The notes under the pieces were generated by a model. It worked only from the letters and a program-made list of their open reading frames with translations. It was not told the origin of the DNA and did no database searches. This document shows, piece by piece, positions 34,482-42,981 of a stretch of 43,100 bases of DNA. The position numbers and the translations under genes are program-made. The DNA is from Leifsonia sp. Leaf264 (GTDB lineage Bacteria; Actinomycetota; Actinomycetes; Actinomycetales; Microbacteriaceae), in contig NZ_LMMR01000001.1 in assembly GCF_001422325.1 (NCBI RefSeq), positions 1,047,887 through 1,090,986 of the forward strand, written 5' to 3'. Each line of letters begins with the position of its first letter. Position 1 is the first letter of the stretch.

Positions 34482-35457
34482 ACCCGCGCCAGTTCACGCC
34501 GGCCACGACGACGGCGGCGAGGGCCAGGACCGTGCCGATGACCGTCGACACGGCGAGGGAGCCGGCGTGTCCGGGCAGCATGGTGTCGATGACGATGGCA
34601 GCGACGAGCTGCCCGGCGATCATCGCCAGCGAGAGCACCAGGGTTCCGGTGATGCGCACGAGGACGGCGGCGGCCGCGATGAAGACGCAGCCGATGGCGC
34701 CGCCGAGGTAGAGCCACGGTTCGGTCGGCAGCGACTGCGGCCAACCGGCGGCGAGCCCGTGCACGAGGAAGGCGACCAGCAGCACGACGGTGCCGACCGC
34801 GAAGTTGCCGACGGTGGCGGTGAGGGCGCTCTCGGCGCTCTCGCGCACCCGTCCGTTCACGGCCTGCTGCCAGCCGAGGCCCAGGCCGGCGAAGAACGGC
34901 AGCAGCAGCATCCAGAGCGGCGCTGCCCCGCTCAACTGCGTCGCCACGGAGATGACGACGGCCAGGACCGCCAGCGCCGCACCCACGACGCGCGGCACCG
35001 TGAGGTGGCGGGGTCCGCCGGAGACCAGAGTCGTGCGATCGACGAGCAGTCCGCTGATCGACTGCCCGGCCACTGTGGCGACGCTGAACAGCGCGACGCC
35101 GAGGATGGCGGCGGTGAGTCCCTGGCTGAGCACGAGGAAGGCTCCGGCGGCACCGCCGCAGAGCATCCACCAGCGCAGGCGGCCGTCGCGGAGGGCTGCG
35201 GGCAGACGGCGGAATCCGGCTCGTCCCGGACGCCACACGGCGAGGGCGATCAGCAGGATGACGAGGCCGCTTCCGAAGGAGATCAGCGCGGCGGCGAAGC
35301 CGTCGTCGAGGCGTTGGCCGAGCTCGCCGTTGATGCGCGACTGCACGGCGACGAGGACACCGGCGACCACTGCACAGGCGATGGCGATGATGACGGCGGA
35401 ACGAGCCGGCGGGGAGTGAGTCGTCACCGTCTCGGCCGGCGCGTCCTGCTGTGTCAC
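34465..35457 (-). CDS. DMT-superfamily transporter, DUF606/YdcZ type
   Basis: 330 aa from a GTG at 35457 (TQQDAPAETV). Ten hydrophobic helices are spread over the sequence, in two related halves (ARSAVIIAIACAVVAGVLVAVQSRINGELGQ near the start and LLLPFFAGLGLGWQQAVNGRV in the middle, both with Gln/Arg-Asn-Gly). This Q-x-x-x-N-G-x-L signature is typical of DUF606 (YdcZ). The family is membrane-bound, with unknown substrate. The first 7 codons and the upstream region lie inside the 169-bp tandem duplication, so an extra copy of its start exists at 35607-35626. Confidence 0.92.
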   Translation of the reverse strand: MTQQDAPAETVTTHSPPARSAVIIAIACAVVAGVLVAVQSRINGELGQRLDDGFAAALISFGSGLVILLIALAVWRPGRAGFRRLPAALRDGRLRWWMLCGGAAGAFLVLSQGLTAAILGVALFSVATVAGQSISGLLVDRTTLVSGGPRHLTVPRVVGAALAVLAVVISVATQLSGAAPLWMLLLPFFAGLGLGWQQAVNGRVRESAESALTATVGNFAVGTVVLLVAFLVHGLAAGWPQSLPTEPWLYLGGAIGCVFIAAAAVLVRITGTLVLSLAMIAGQLVAAIVIDTMLPGHAGSLAVSTVIGTVLALAAVVVAGVNWRGFSRAA

Positions 35458-35477
35458 GTGTGTTTCCCCCGATCGGG

Positions 35478-35541
35478 GCCGGCTGCGGGACTCGAACCCG
35501 CAACCCCCGCTTTACAAGAGCGTTTGCTGCGGTCAACCGGC
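35478..35541 (-). pseudogene. tRNA-Thr(TGT)-like sequence lacking a D arm, copy A
   Basis: On the minus strand the acceptor GCCGGTT pairs with AGCCGGC, the T arm is GCGGG-TTCGAGT-CCCGC, and the anticodon loop is CTTGTAA (TGT). Only 64 nt long: the D arm is absent and the top pair of the anticodon stem is mismatched. It is either a decayed tRNA or the 3' half of a tRNA left as an attachment-site remnant. Confidence 0.6.
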
Positions 35542-35646
35542 GTGTCATACCTTGACCTACTCCACTGTGGTGCATTCTCATTTGCAATACCTCACCATCG
35601 TGTTACGGCGCGTCCTGCTGTGTCACGTGTGTTTCCCCCGATCGGG

Positions 35647-35709
35647 GCCGGCTGCGGACTCGAACCCGCAACCCCCGCTTTACAAGAGCGTTTGCTGCGG
35701 TCAACCGGC
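35647..35709 (-). pseudogene. tRNA-Thr(TGT)-like sequence, copy B with a broken T stem
   Basis: This is identical to copy A except that one base is missing in the T arm (CTGCGGACTCG instead of CTGCGGGACTCG), which breaks the 5-bp stem. It cannot be a working tRNA. Confidence 0.6.
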
Positions 35710-35800
35710 GTGTCATACCTTGACCTACTCCACTGTGGTGCATTCTCATTTGCAATACCTCACCATCGTGTTACTTGATTTGCGACGACAAGGGGCTCCA

Positions 35801-37213
35801 ATGAGGAAGTTCCTCTTCGATTCGAAGAGTGTCGACGAATTGCACCCGTCGCCAATTGTGAGCCTCCCCGATGGTATGCCCTTCGTTCTGGACGACGACT
35901 TCACGCCGGTCGAGGAGATCAACACCTGGCTACGCTCATTGCCCCAGCGAGGATGCCACTCGCCCCGCACGTGGAGCGGCTACGCCGATGACATGGTCGC
36001 GTGGGCTTCCTTCCTTCAGGAACGTGGCAAGTCAGTCTTTGACGGGCACGAAGCTCTCGTCCAAGCGGTCGCTCACTATCGGGAAGTCCGCTTGCAGGGC
36101 GACCCCGACGGACCATACGAGCTGCTCGGACCGAGCGCGTGGAACCGCGCAGTAGCGGCGATGGAGAACTTCTACTCCTGGGCCGTCGACGAACGCCGAA
36201 TCGTGTCGAAGCCGTTCAGATACAAGCAAGTGCGAGTGTGGCAAGGAGCACTCGCCGGCGAGACCACGCAGAAGAACCTCGCGAAAGCAAGAGCGGGCTC
36301 TCCCCTGGCGACGATGCGGCATCTCGAGGTCGACTTCGCTGACATGTTCATCAAGGTCGGCCTGGGTGGTGAGCTCCTCGACGGCAAGCCGGATCTAGCA
36401 TTTCGCGGTCGTCTCGCAGCCCGAAATCGAGCGTTGGGCCACCTGGTGAGGCGCAGCGGTCTTCGGCGCCAGGAGTTCTCCAACCTGCTCGTTTGGGAGG
36501 CACCTCGCTCCCTCGGTCCGTTCAGTGACTACGTGGCTCTGCCGGTCCCCCGGACCATCGCCAAAGGCGCTCATGCGCGTGTCACGTGGGCGACGAATGA
36601 GGCGCTGGACGATGTCCGAACCTACATCGATCTCGAACGTGCGATCGCAGTGGAAGGCTCCGACTGGATGCCTGAGCGGCCACTGCATGTAGAAGAGCCG
36701 AATGAGCGTTCTGGCATCGTCAATGGCCGACGGGTCACTTGGGCGAAACTCTCCATTCAGCACCGACGCCGGCTCGTTGGTCCCAACGGTGGAAGTGCTC
36801 TACTCTTCGTCAGCAGCAACGGTTCGCCGGTCGAGGAGAACAACTGGCGGTACACGTTCGCCTCGGCCGCCGACCGATGCCGGGAGTTCTCGCCGACATT
36901 CCCAGACGTCACTCCTCACATGTTGAGGCACACGTTTGCGATGGAAACGCTCACCGCCCTGACCCGGGGTGCCCTCTCCCGCGCTGAGCGCCTCGCACGA
37001 GTTACAGGTGCCGACCCTCTGCTGATGGCGATACTCCGTCGCAACGATCCGCTTCTGGTCCTGCGCGACCTTCTCGGTCACAAGCACCTGTCCACCACAG
37101 AGGTCTACCTCGCCGCCCAAGACGCCACTACCGTGCTCACGGACGCCGAGCTTGACCTCCTCGAAGAGCTAGACCTTGCCGAGACGGACGAACTCGACGA
37201 CTGGGCATCATGA
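35801..37213 (+). CDS. Tyrosine recombinase 1 (TnpA-like, complete catalytic set)
   Basis: 470 aa from the ATG at 35801, with AAGGGG ahead; the open frame extends upstream only because of the tandem repeat. The N-terminal ~200 residues include a SAM-like core-binding domain (RTWSGYADDMVAWASFLQERG). The catalytic domain shows Arg222 (SGLRRQE), His373 and Arg376 (HMLRHTF), His427 (LLGHKHL) and the nucleophile Tyr436 (TEVYLAA). This is the complete R-H-R-H-Y set. It cuts and rejoins DNA through a 3'-phosphotyrosine. The stop overlaps the next start (ATGA). Confidence 0.95.
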   Translation: MRKFLFDSKSVDELHPSPIVSLPDGMPFVLDDDFTPVEEINTWLRSLPQRGCHSPRTWSGYADDMVAWASFLQERGKSVFDGHEALVQAVAHYREVRLQGDPDGPYELLGPSAWNRAVAAMENFYSWAVDERRIVSKPFRYKQVRVWQGALAGETTQKNLAKARAGSPLATMRHLEVDFADMFIKVGLGGELLDGKPDLAFRGRLAARNRALGHLVRRSGLRRQEFSNLLVWEAPRSLGPFSDYVALPVPRTIAKGAHARVTWATNEALDDVRTYIDLERAIAVEGSDWMPERPLHVEEPNERSGIVNGRRVTWAKLSIQHRRRLVGPNGGSALLFVSSNGSPVEENNWRYTFASAADRCREFSPTFPDVTPHMLRHTFAMETLTALTRGALSRAERLARVTGADPLLMAILRRNDPLLVLRDLLGHKHLSTTEVYLAAQDATTVLTDAELDLLEELDLAETDELDDWAS

Positions 37214-38754
37214 CTGTCAGCCCCCAGCGCTTGGAAGAAGTGCCGCTGGGCCTCCGACTCGCCTTCCTCAACGATGACCCGCTCCACATTCCGCTCCACA
37301 GACTGCCCTGCCGGCCAGTCGTTCGATCCCTCGCGTTGGGTCTCCTCGACGCTACGAACGCGTTGGGCGACATCAAGACGAACTGGACGGCACGTCACTA
37401 CACCGCGGCAATCGCACGATTCGCCCGTTGGCTGGACAGCCAAGGGTTCGCTGGTGACCTTGACGAACTGACCGTCGACCATCTCTACGAGTTCGGACGG
37501 TATGAGGAGTCAAGTGTAGAGCGGCGGACCCGTGCTCTCCTCCGATCGGCTACACCCGCTGCAGGCGTCAAACGGCCCGTCACCGATGAAGTTCGGGAGC
37601 ATCTCAACGGTCCAGCGATCAGTCCACCGAAGCCGAAATCGACTCCTCTACGCGCTTATACAGCGGGCGAGTATCAACGTCTCGTTGCGGCTTGTCGTGC
37701 CGAGATTGAGTCGTGGGATCAAGTGCGTCCGCGGACGTTGCCTGATGCACGTGTCACTCTCGCTTTCCGCATCCTCCTGGGGCTTGAGCTCGGCTTGCCT
37801 CCTGAGTGCGTTGATGCGCTTCGCGTCGAGGACCTTCGCTGGCAAGGAGAACGTGACCTCCGTGTCGAGTTCGTGAAGCGACGCGCAGACGGGCCGCAAG
37901 CCAGGACGTTCCGAGCTTCTGGCCGATGGTCTGGTCCAAAACTCATCGAGCGATGGCTCCAAGCCTCCGCTCCGCTGCGCGTCAATGAAGATAGCGGCGC
38001 GATATGGATCTGGTCCCCACGGCCGGGTGAGGCTGAAACCGTCAGGTTCTCGGCAATCGCGTGGTGGGGGCGGCGCAAAGCGTTCCTCCAAGCTGCCGGC
38101 CTTGAAGACGACGACGGCCGACCACTCTCCCTCGACATGCGCAGGCTCAGGACGACGTGGACTGCACGAAAGTCCAAGTACTGGCACGGCGCGGTCACCG
38201 TCGATCCCAACCACAGCGCGAAGGTGGAGGGGGACAACTACCTGACGCGATCGGCCGACCTCGATGAAGTCGATACGACGATCGAGGGAGCCCAGCAGGA
38301 CCTCATGAGGCGTGCGCAAGCGGTCGCCCTAGTTGTGGCTGACGAGGACACACTTGCCGACGCGGTCGATGACCCCACGTTCGCAACGCAACGAGGGGAA
38401 GGCTCCAACAGCTCGGGCTGGGACATGTTCGCTGCAGCCTGTCGCGACCCGTTCTCTTCACCGTTCGGCCCGAAGGGTACCTTCTGCACCGCCGCCGTCT
38501 GGTCTTGTCTCGTGTGTCCGCTCGCAGTGATCACCCCATCCAAACTGCCAGCTCTGATGCGGCTCGAAGGGTACTTGCGTGACCAATCCGCAGCCGTCAC
38601 GCAGACGGAATGGCTACGCATCTACGGCCCGGCCTGGGTTCAGCTCACGACCCGCATCTTCCCGAAGTTCGCCGAATCGGTGATCGCCGAAGCAAGGCGG
38701 ATTGTCGAAGAGAACCTCGACCTGCCGATGCCAATTGAACCCTTGGAGTCATGA
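37210..38754 (+). CDS. Tyrosine recombinase 2 (catalytically degenerate)
   Basis: 514 aa. It begins at an ATG overlapping the first gene's stop and ends with another ATGA overlap. The N-terminal core-binding domain (WTARHYTAAIARFARWLDSQG) is clear. In the catalytic domain the box-I Arg is replaced by Pro197 (LGLPPECVDALR), the H-x-x-R box reads MRRLRTTW without His, and a Tyr (DNYLTRS) lies near the expected nucleophile position. Conserved Cys residues near the C-terminus (FCTAAVWSCLVCP) may form a metal-binding knuckle. It probably acts as an architectural partner rather than as an active nuclease. Confidence 0.85.
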   Translation: MTVSPQRLEEVPLGLRLAFLNDDPLHIPLHRLPCRPVVRSLALGLLDATNALGDIKTNWTARHYTAAIARFARWLDSQGFAGDLDELTVDHLYEFGRYEESSVERRTRALLRSATPAAGVKRPVTDEVREHLNGPAISPPKPKSTPLRAYTAGEYQRLVAACRAEIESWDQVRPRTLPDARVTLAFRILLGLELGLPPECVDALRVEDLRWQGERDLRVEFVKRRADGPQARTFRASGRWSGPKLIERWLQASAPLRVNEDSGAIWIWSPRPGEAETVRFSAIAWWGRRKAFLQAAGLEDDDGRPLSLDMRRLRTTWTARKSKYWHGAVTVDPNHSAKVEGDNYLTRSADLDEVDTTIEGAQQDLMRRAQAVALVVADEDTLADAVDDPTFATQRGEGSNSSGWDMFAAACRDPFSSPFGPKGTFCTAAVWSCLVCPLAVITPSKLPALMRLEGYLRDQSAAVTQTEWLRIYGPAWVQLTTRIFPKFAESVIAEARRIVEENLDLPMPIEPLES

Positions 38755-40784
38755 TGAGCCTCGACCGTGCACTCGAGCTAACCCAATCGCCTTCGGAACC
38801 GCCGTCCGCCTTGTTTGCGCCGGAGCTCGACGTGTACGCGATCCTCCCTGCCCGGGCGCCCTCCGGAACACCGCCCACACGTTTCGCCGACGCTCGATGG
38901 CGTCTCGACAGCATTCCCACCTGGCCCGCCTATAGCCCCCGATCCGACCTGATCTGGGACACCATCGAGAACCCGAACTGGCGCGTCAGCGCCAAGGAGG
39001 TGGCGCTGTTGCTCATGCAACCGAAGGAAGCCATCGAGCGGCGCCTTCCTCGGGCGCGACGAAAGCCATACCCGCCATGGGCGATGCCCTACCAGCGGCT
39101 CTCCTACTGGCGACGATGGTTCGCATTCCTGCAAAGCAACGGCCACACCAGTTTGGCGACAGTGACGCAGACCACCTGCGATGGGTTCCTCAAGACGATC
39201 ACTCCGGACTCGCGTCACATCGCCATCACCGCCATCCGCGCATTCGCGGACTACGGTCCCGCGCTCACCTACGACCGCTACGCAGCGGACTTCCGCCCTT
39301 GGGGAGACTTGAGCGCTAAGAGCGCATCGGAGCAGCCAGGGCTTGGCGACGCCGGCAACAAGACTCCTCCGATTCCGGATCGGGTATTCGCGCCGCTGTT
39401 GGCAGCGTGCCTACTCCTCGTCCAAGAACTCGGCCCGGACCTGATCGCCGCCCGCGCGGAGCTAGCGAGACTCACCGCGATCCCGTCATCACGGGGCAGT
39501 GTGCGAGTCGATTTCGATGCGCGACTCGACGACTACCTCGCTGCGGCCCGCCGGGATCAGCGAGCGATTCCGCAAGCGCAGCGTTCGTATGGTCGCTCAC
39601 ACGCCATCGACCTTCCCATGGTCGCTCTCAATATAAGCCTGCGCGATCAGAGCGCTCTACTGCGGCCAGATCGCTGGGCCAAGCTGACGCAGGCGGCCGA
39701 CGAACTCGGGCTGGCCCGGACGGGCCTGAATACCCCCGGGACACGCTTCTCCTTCAGCCGGTCGATGATTAGCCACATGACTCGAGTGGTGTCGACCGCC
39801 TGCTACGTCGTGGTCGCTGCCCTTTCCGGCATGCGCTCAAGCGAATTGGCCGCCATCGAGCGCTCGGCCTACCGCCGCGAAGTTCTCGACGGCGGAGTCG
39901 TCCGCTATCGCGTCCACAGCAAGCTCCTCAAAGGCGAACCGCCTGGGGGTCGCAGAGAGATCTGGACGGTGGTCGAGCCGGTCGCGGACGCCCTGCGCCT
40001 CGCGGAACAGCTTTCAGACGACAACCACCCGTTGAACGGCCAGTACTTCTCGGAGTCGATTTCCGAACTGCGCGGCTGGGTAAACGGCGCCGGCGCAGCG
40101 CACGGACTGGAACAGATCCCGTCCGACTGGGAGCTGCGCCCACGACAGTTCCGACGCACTCTGGCACGTGAACTCGCCTGGCGGCCCAACGGTGTGATCG
40201 CGGGCAAGATCCATCTAAAGCACGTATCGGTCGCTACGACCGAAGGGTATGCCGGTCGGCGCGGCGAATCCGCCAACGCATTCTTGGCCGAAGTGGAGTC
40301 CGAACGACGGCGAGCTGCCGAACATGAGGTGCGGGTCGTCATCGAAGCGGTCGAACGTGGTGAGCCTGTTGCCGGTCTTGGCGCACGCTCCCTAGTAGCC
40401 GCAGTGGCCGCGCTGCCCGATGCGACCACAGACGGGCCGCAAGTGCGCCTCCGCGACGATGCCCTCGTTGCGCTCACTCGCGCACGCGCTGACACCCTCC
40501 ACATCACGCCGCTCGTGCACTGTTGGTTCACCGATCCCGAACGCGCGCGGTGTCTACGTGGAGTCGCCGACAAGAGCCGACCTATCGTCGGATCATGTCA
40601 ACCCGACCTGTGCGCTCAAGCGACGATCCACGACAAGCATGCCCCCATCTGGGTATCCGGAATTGAGGATCTGCGGGCAACTCTGAAGGACATTCGGGTA
40701 CCTAAGGGCGAGCGAGAGCGACTGGCCGCGAAAGCCCAACGCATGGAAGAAACGATCGCACCCGTCGTGGGGAGGATGCAGTGA
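38751..40784 (+). CDS. Tyrosine recombinase 3 (TnpB-like)
   Basis: 677 aa, near the size of Tn554 TnpB (630 aa). The core-binding part (RLSYWRRWFAFLQSNGHTSLATV) is followed by a catalytic domain with Arg362 (LSGMRSSEL), Arg468 in RQFRRTLARE (the box-II His is replaced by Arg465), His491 (IHLKHVS) and nucleophile Tyr500 (TTEGYAG). The C-terminal ~150 residues contain HCWFTDPERARCLRG and GSCQPDLCAQA, a Cys/His-rich zinc-binding-like region also typical of TnpB. It is probably active together with recombinase 1. Both start and stop overlap neighbours by 4 bp. Confidence 0.9.
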   Translation: MMSLDRALELTQSPSEPPSALFAPELDVYAILPARAPSGTPPTRFADARWRLDSIPTWPAYSPRSDLIWDTIENPNWRVSAKEVALLLMQPKEAIERRLPRARRKPYPPWAMPYQRLSYWRRWFAFLQSNGHTSLATVTQTTCDGFLKTITPDSRHIAITAIRAFADYGPALTYDRYAADFRPWGDLSAKSASEQPGLGDAGNKTPPIPDRVFAPLLAACLLLVQELGPDLIAARAELARLTAIPSSRGSVRVDFDARLDDYLAAARRDQRAIPQAQRSYGRSHAIDLPMVALNISLRDQSALLRPDRWAKLTQAADELGLARTGLNTPGTRFSFSRSMISHMTRVVSTACYVVVAALSGMRSSELAAIERSAYRREVLDGGVVRYRVHSKLLKGEPPGGRREIWTVVEPVADALRLAEQLSDDNHPLNGQYFSESISELRGWVNGAGAAHGLEQIPSDWELRPRQFRRTLARELAWRPNGVIAGKIHLKHVSVATTEGYAGRRGESANAFLAEVESERRRAAEHEVRVVIEAVERGEPVAGLGARSLVAAVAALPDATTDGPQVRLRDDALVALTRARADTLHITPLVHCWFTDPERARCLRGVADKSRPIVGSCQPDLCAQATIHDKHAPIWVSGIEDLRATLKDIRVPKGERERLAAKAQRMEETIAPVVGRMQ

Positions 40785-41227
40785 ACGAACCATCCAGCTC
40801 GGTTACGGAGCGAAATCAACGGCGGCTTCGGGACGCCGCAGAGCGGCTTCTTGCCGGGCGCGCCACCGTTTCGAACGGGAAGCTCACACTCAAATCGTTG
40901 GCTGAGGAAGCCGGAGTACCGCGTCCGTACCTCTACAGGGCTGAGTACAAATCCATCGCGGAGGACTTCGAGGAGCAAACCCTTCGAATCCAGATGCGGG
41001 GCACCTCACCGGACCCGAGGGTGGCCGAAATCGAGCACCTTCGCTCTGAGCTGGCGAAAGTTCGCGGACGAGCCAAACGCCATCACGACGACCTCGTAGA
41101 GGCCCGGAAGGACGTGAAGAAGGCTGCGACTCAGATCGCTTACCTGACCGAGCAGACCAGGGCACTGCGTGAGGAACTCAATGCCGCCCAGAACGTCGTC
41201 AGCCTCGCCGGGCGGGCGAAGGGCTGA
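40781..41227 (+). CDS. TnpC-like HTH/coiled-coil protein (DUF6262 type)
   Basis: 148 aa from a GTG overlapping the previous stop (GTGA). The N-terminal part (LTLKSLAEEAGVPRPYLYRAEYKSI) is a helix-turn-helix. Residues 75-140 form a coiled coil (EIEHLRSELAKVRGRAKRHHDDL, then ALREELNAAQNVV). The size and architecture match TnpC of Tn554 (125 aa) and the DUF6262 family found next to such recombinases. In Tn554, TnpC affects the efficiency and orientation of insertion without being essential. It is the last gene of the operon. Confidence 0.85.
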   Translation: MNEPSSSVTERNQRRLRDAAERLLAGRATVSNGKLTLKSLAEEAGVPRPYLYRAEYKSIAEDFEEQTLRIQMRGTSPDPRVAEIEHLRSELAKVRGRAKRHHDDLVEARKDVKKAATQIAYLTEQTRALREELNAAQNVVSLAGRAKG

Positions 41228-41243
41228 CTGCGGGCGTGAAGGT

Positions 41244-41264
41244 GTCGGTCAACACCGCACCGAC
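41244..41264 (+). terminator. Weak hairpin after the recombinase operon
   Basis: GTCGGT (41244-41249) and ACCGAC (41259-41264) enclose a 9-nt loop, 17 bp after the last stop. No T-tract follows, so it may be a structural end feature of the element rather than a terminator. Confidence 0.3.
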
Positions 41265-41409
41265 GACCGCGGCGAGGGGCGGCGCCGTGGGCCGTCATCG
41301 AGTGGGCGGGCATTCACGCGTCAGTAAGAAACGCCCTCGACTTACCTGCCGACCCCAGACAGGATAGGAGGACGTTCCCAGACTGCGGGGACACGAGATG
41401 GGGGCGTAG

Positions 41410-42780
41410 ATGTCGACAACTGTTCCGGGGCCGGTTTCAGGCACCACGATGACGGATGCGTACGTAAAGGCTGTTGGCCGGTTCGCATATGTGTGGGGCT
41501 GGCCGATGGTGTCGATGATCAACCGCCGCACAGGCCTCACCTCCGTACCGGAGCCTGGAATGCGCGGAGGAGTCCTACCGAACGCTCCAGTCGGTCGGGT
41601 CTGCATGATGACCGACTACATCGCGCCAAGTCAGCGTTTCGTCGCCTGCACGAACCAGGACGTCCTCTACGGTTTCGGATTCGGAAGCCTCGACGAGCAG
41701 CCGGCCGTCTTCCAGATCCCCGACTTCGGCGATCGCTTCTGGGTGGCCGCCGCATGGGATCACCGCACGGACTCGTTCGCGCAGATGGGCACGCAGTACG
41801 GAACCGAGGCCGGCTTCTACGCCGTTGTGGGACCGAACTGGAACGGCGAGATTCCCGACGGGATCACCGGCGTCTTCCGCTCGCCGACTGCACTCGCCGC
41901 CTTCTGCCCGCGGGTCTTCATCGAGGACACGGCCGAAGACCGAGCCGCGGTTGCCGCCCTGATCCCGAAGGTGAACATCTACCCGCTCGACGAGTTCGAC
42001 GGCACAGTGCACGAGTACGACTGGGCCAACGTGCCCAGCTTCCCGGTGCCGGAAGCGGCAGCGGAGGGGGAGATCCACTGGGTGAACCCAGACACCTTCT
42101 TCGACCAGCTCGTCGACGTGCTCGCAACAGTGCCTCCCCTCCCGGGCGAGGAAGCTCTGTATCAGCAGTTCAGCGCCCTGCTCGATGCTGCAGCCGCTGA
42201 TTCATCGGTGAAGTCGGCGCTGGTCGAAGCGGCCCGTGAAGCGGAACAGGAATTGATCACCCCGCTGCTTCGCTGGGAGCACAACGGTCCTGAAGCTGGC
42301 AACGGATGGTACTCACCGAAGAACAACTCGGCGTTCGGCACCGACTACCTCACCCGCACGGCGATCGCCCGCTCGAACATGTTCGAGAACGCGCCCCAGG
42401 AGACGAAGTACATCTTCACCGACACGGACGTCGACGGGAACCAACTCGACGGCACCCACAGCTACACGGTCACCTTCGCCGCCGGCGAACTTCCGCCGGT
42501 GGACGGCTTCTTCTCCCTCACCCTGTACAACCAGCACCACTTCTATTACGAGAACGAACTGGGCCGGTACTCCCTCGGTACCAAGAACCCGGACCTGCAG
42601 TTCGGTAACGGCGGCTCCTTAACCATCTACGTCGGCAACGAAAAGCCCGCCGATGCACCCGCGAGTAACTGGCTGCCAGCTCCTGCCGAAGCGTTCTCCG
42701 TGTACATCCGCGCCTACTGGCCGAAGCAGGCGATCATCGATGGCACATGGCTGCCGCCCAAGGTGGAACGCGTCAGCTAG
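41410..42780 (+). CDS. DUF1254/DUF1214 protein
   Basis: 456 aa, with GGGGGCGTAG before the ATG. The N-terminal half is DUF1254 (YVKAVGRFAYVWGWPMVSMINRR, VGRVCMMTDYIAPSQRFVACTNQDVLYGFGF, FWVAAAWDHRTDSFAQMGTQYG). The C-terminal half is DUF1214 (GTHSYTVTFAAGELPPVDGFFSLTLYN, YSLGTKNPDLQFGNGGSLTIYVG, FSVYIRAYWPKQAI). Such fusions are common, have a jelly-roll-like fold and no known function. Unlike many homologues it has no signal peptide, so it is probably cytoplasmic. It follows the recombinase operon, and may belong to the ordinary chromosome or to cargo. Confidence 0.9.
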   Translation: MSTTVPGPVSGTTMTDAYVKAVGRFAYVWGWPMVSMINRRTGLTSVPEPGMRGGVLPNAPVGRVCMMTDYIAPSQRFVACTNQDVLYGFGFGSLDEQPAVFQIPDFGDRFWVAAAWDHRTDSFAQMGTQYGTEAGFYAVVGPNWNGEIPDGITGVFRSPTALAAFCPRVFIEDTAEDRAAVAALIPKVNIYPLDEFDGTVHEYDWANVPSFPVPEAAAEGEIHWVNPDTFFDQLVDVLATVPPLPGEEALYQQFSALLDAAAADSSVKSALVEAAREAEQELITPLLRWEHNGPEAGNGWYSPKNNSAFGTDYLTRTAIARSNMFENAPQETKYIFTDTDVDGNQLDGTHSYTVTFAAGELPPVDGFFSLTLYNQHHFYYENELGRYSLGTKNPDLQFGNGGSLTIYVGNEKPADAPASNWLPAPAEAFSVYIRAYWPKQAIIDGTWLPPKVERVS

Positions 42781-42910
42781 GTCGCGCGTCTGGATCTCGC
42801 TCAGGATCTCCGTACGCCCGATCAATGCATTCGCGCGCGCGAGCCTCAGAGGCTTGTCCCATCTACGACTCGCCGAAATCACTCGGATTTGCCGAAGTGA
42901 GAGAGCTGAG

Positions 42911-42981
42911 AGCCGGTGGCGGGAATCGAACCCGCGACAACTGTTTACAAGACAGCCGCGTTACCACTACGCCACACCGGC
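42911..42981 (-). tRNA. tRNA-Thr (anticodon TGT)
   Basis: The minus strand gives a complete 71-nt cloverleaf: acceptor GCCGGTG/CACCGGC, D stem GCGT/ACGC, anticodon stem GCTGT/ACAGT with loop CTTGTAA (TGT), T arm GCGGG-TTCGATT-CCCGC, discriminator T. CCA is not encoded. It is clearly different in sequence from the tRNA-like copies at 35478-35709 although both carry TGT. Confidence 0.93.

Larger units (their letters stand above)
35437..35774. repeat. 169-bp tandem duplication carrying a tRNA-like sequence
   Basis: Copy A spans 35437-35605 and copy B 35606-35774. They are identical apart from one missing G in copy B (the T-stem of the tRNA-like part). Each copy holds the first codons of the YdcZ-like gene, a CCCCGATCGGGG palindrome, the tRNA-like sequence, and the left edge of the recombinase element. 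No complete gene lies within the repeat. Confidence 0.97.
35710..41264 (+). mobile_element. Tn554-like element with three tyrosine recombinases and a TnpC-like protein
   Basis: Four plus-strand genes overlap by 4 bp each and encode only recombination functions. The set resembles Tn554 tnpA-tnpB-tnpC but has an additional recombinase, and it also recalls recombinase-in-trio (RIT) elements. The left boundary is taken as the end of the tRNA-like copy B, and the right as a small hairpin (41244-41264). Neither end is proven; I saw no matching direct repeat at the right side beyond CGGTCAAC, which occurs on both sides (about 35699 and 41246). No resistance or other cargo gene is present. Confidence 0.6.

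Noticed and set aside
35552-35800. N-terminal extension of recombinase 1 through the tandem repeat
   Set aside because: The extension merely translates the 169-bp duplication and tRNA-like sequence; the ATG at 35801 has a ribosome-binding site and the normal N-terminus.
41228-41409. Right-end direct repeat of the recombinase element
   Set aside because: Only the 8-mer CGGTCAAC is shared with the left side, too short to claim as an attachment core.
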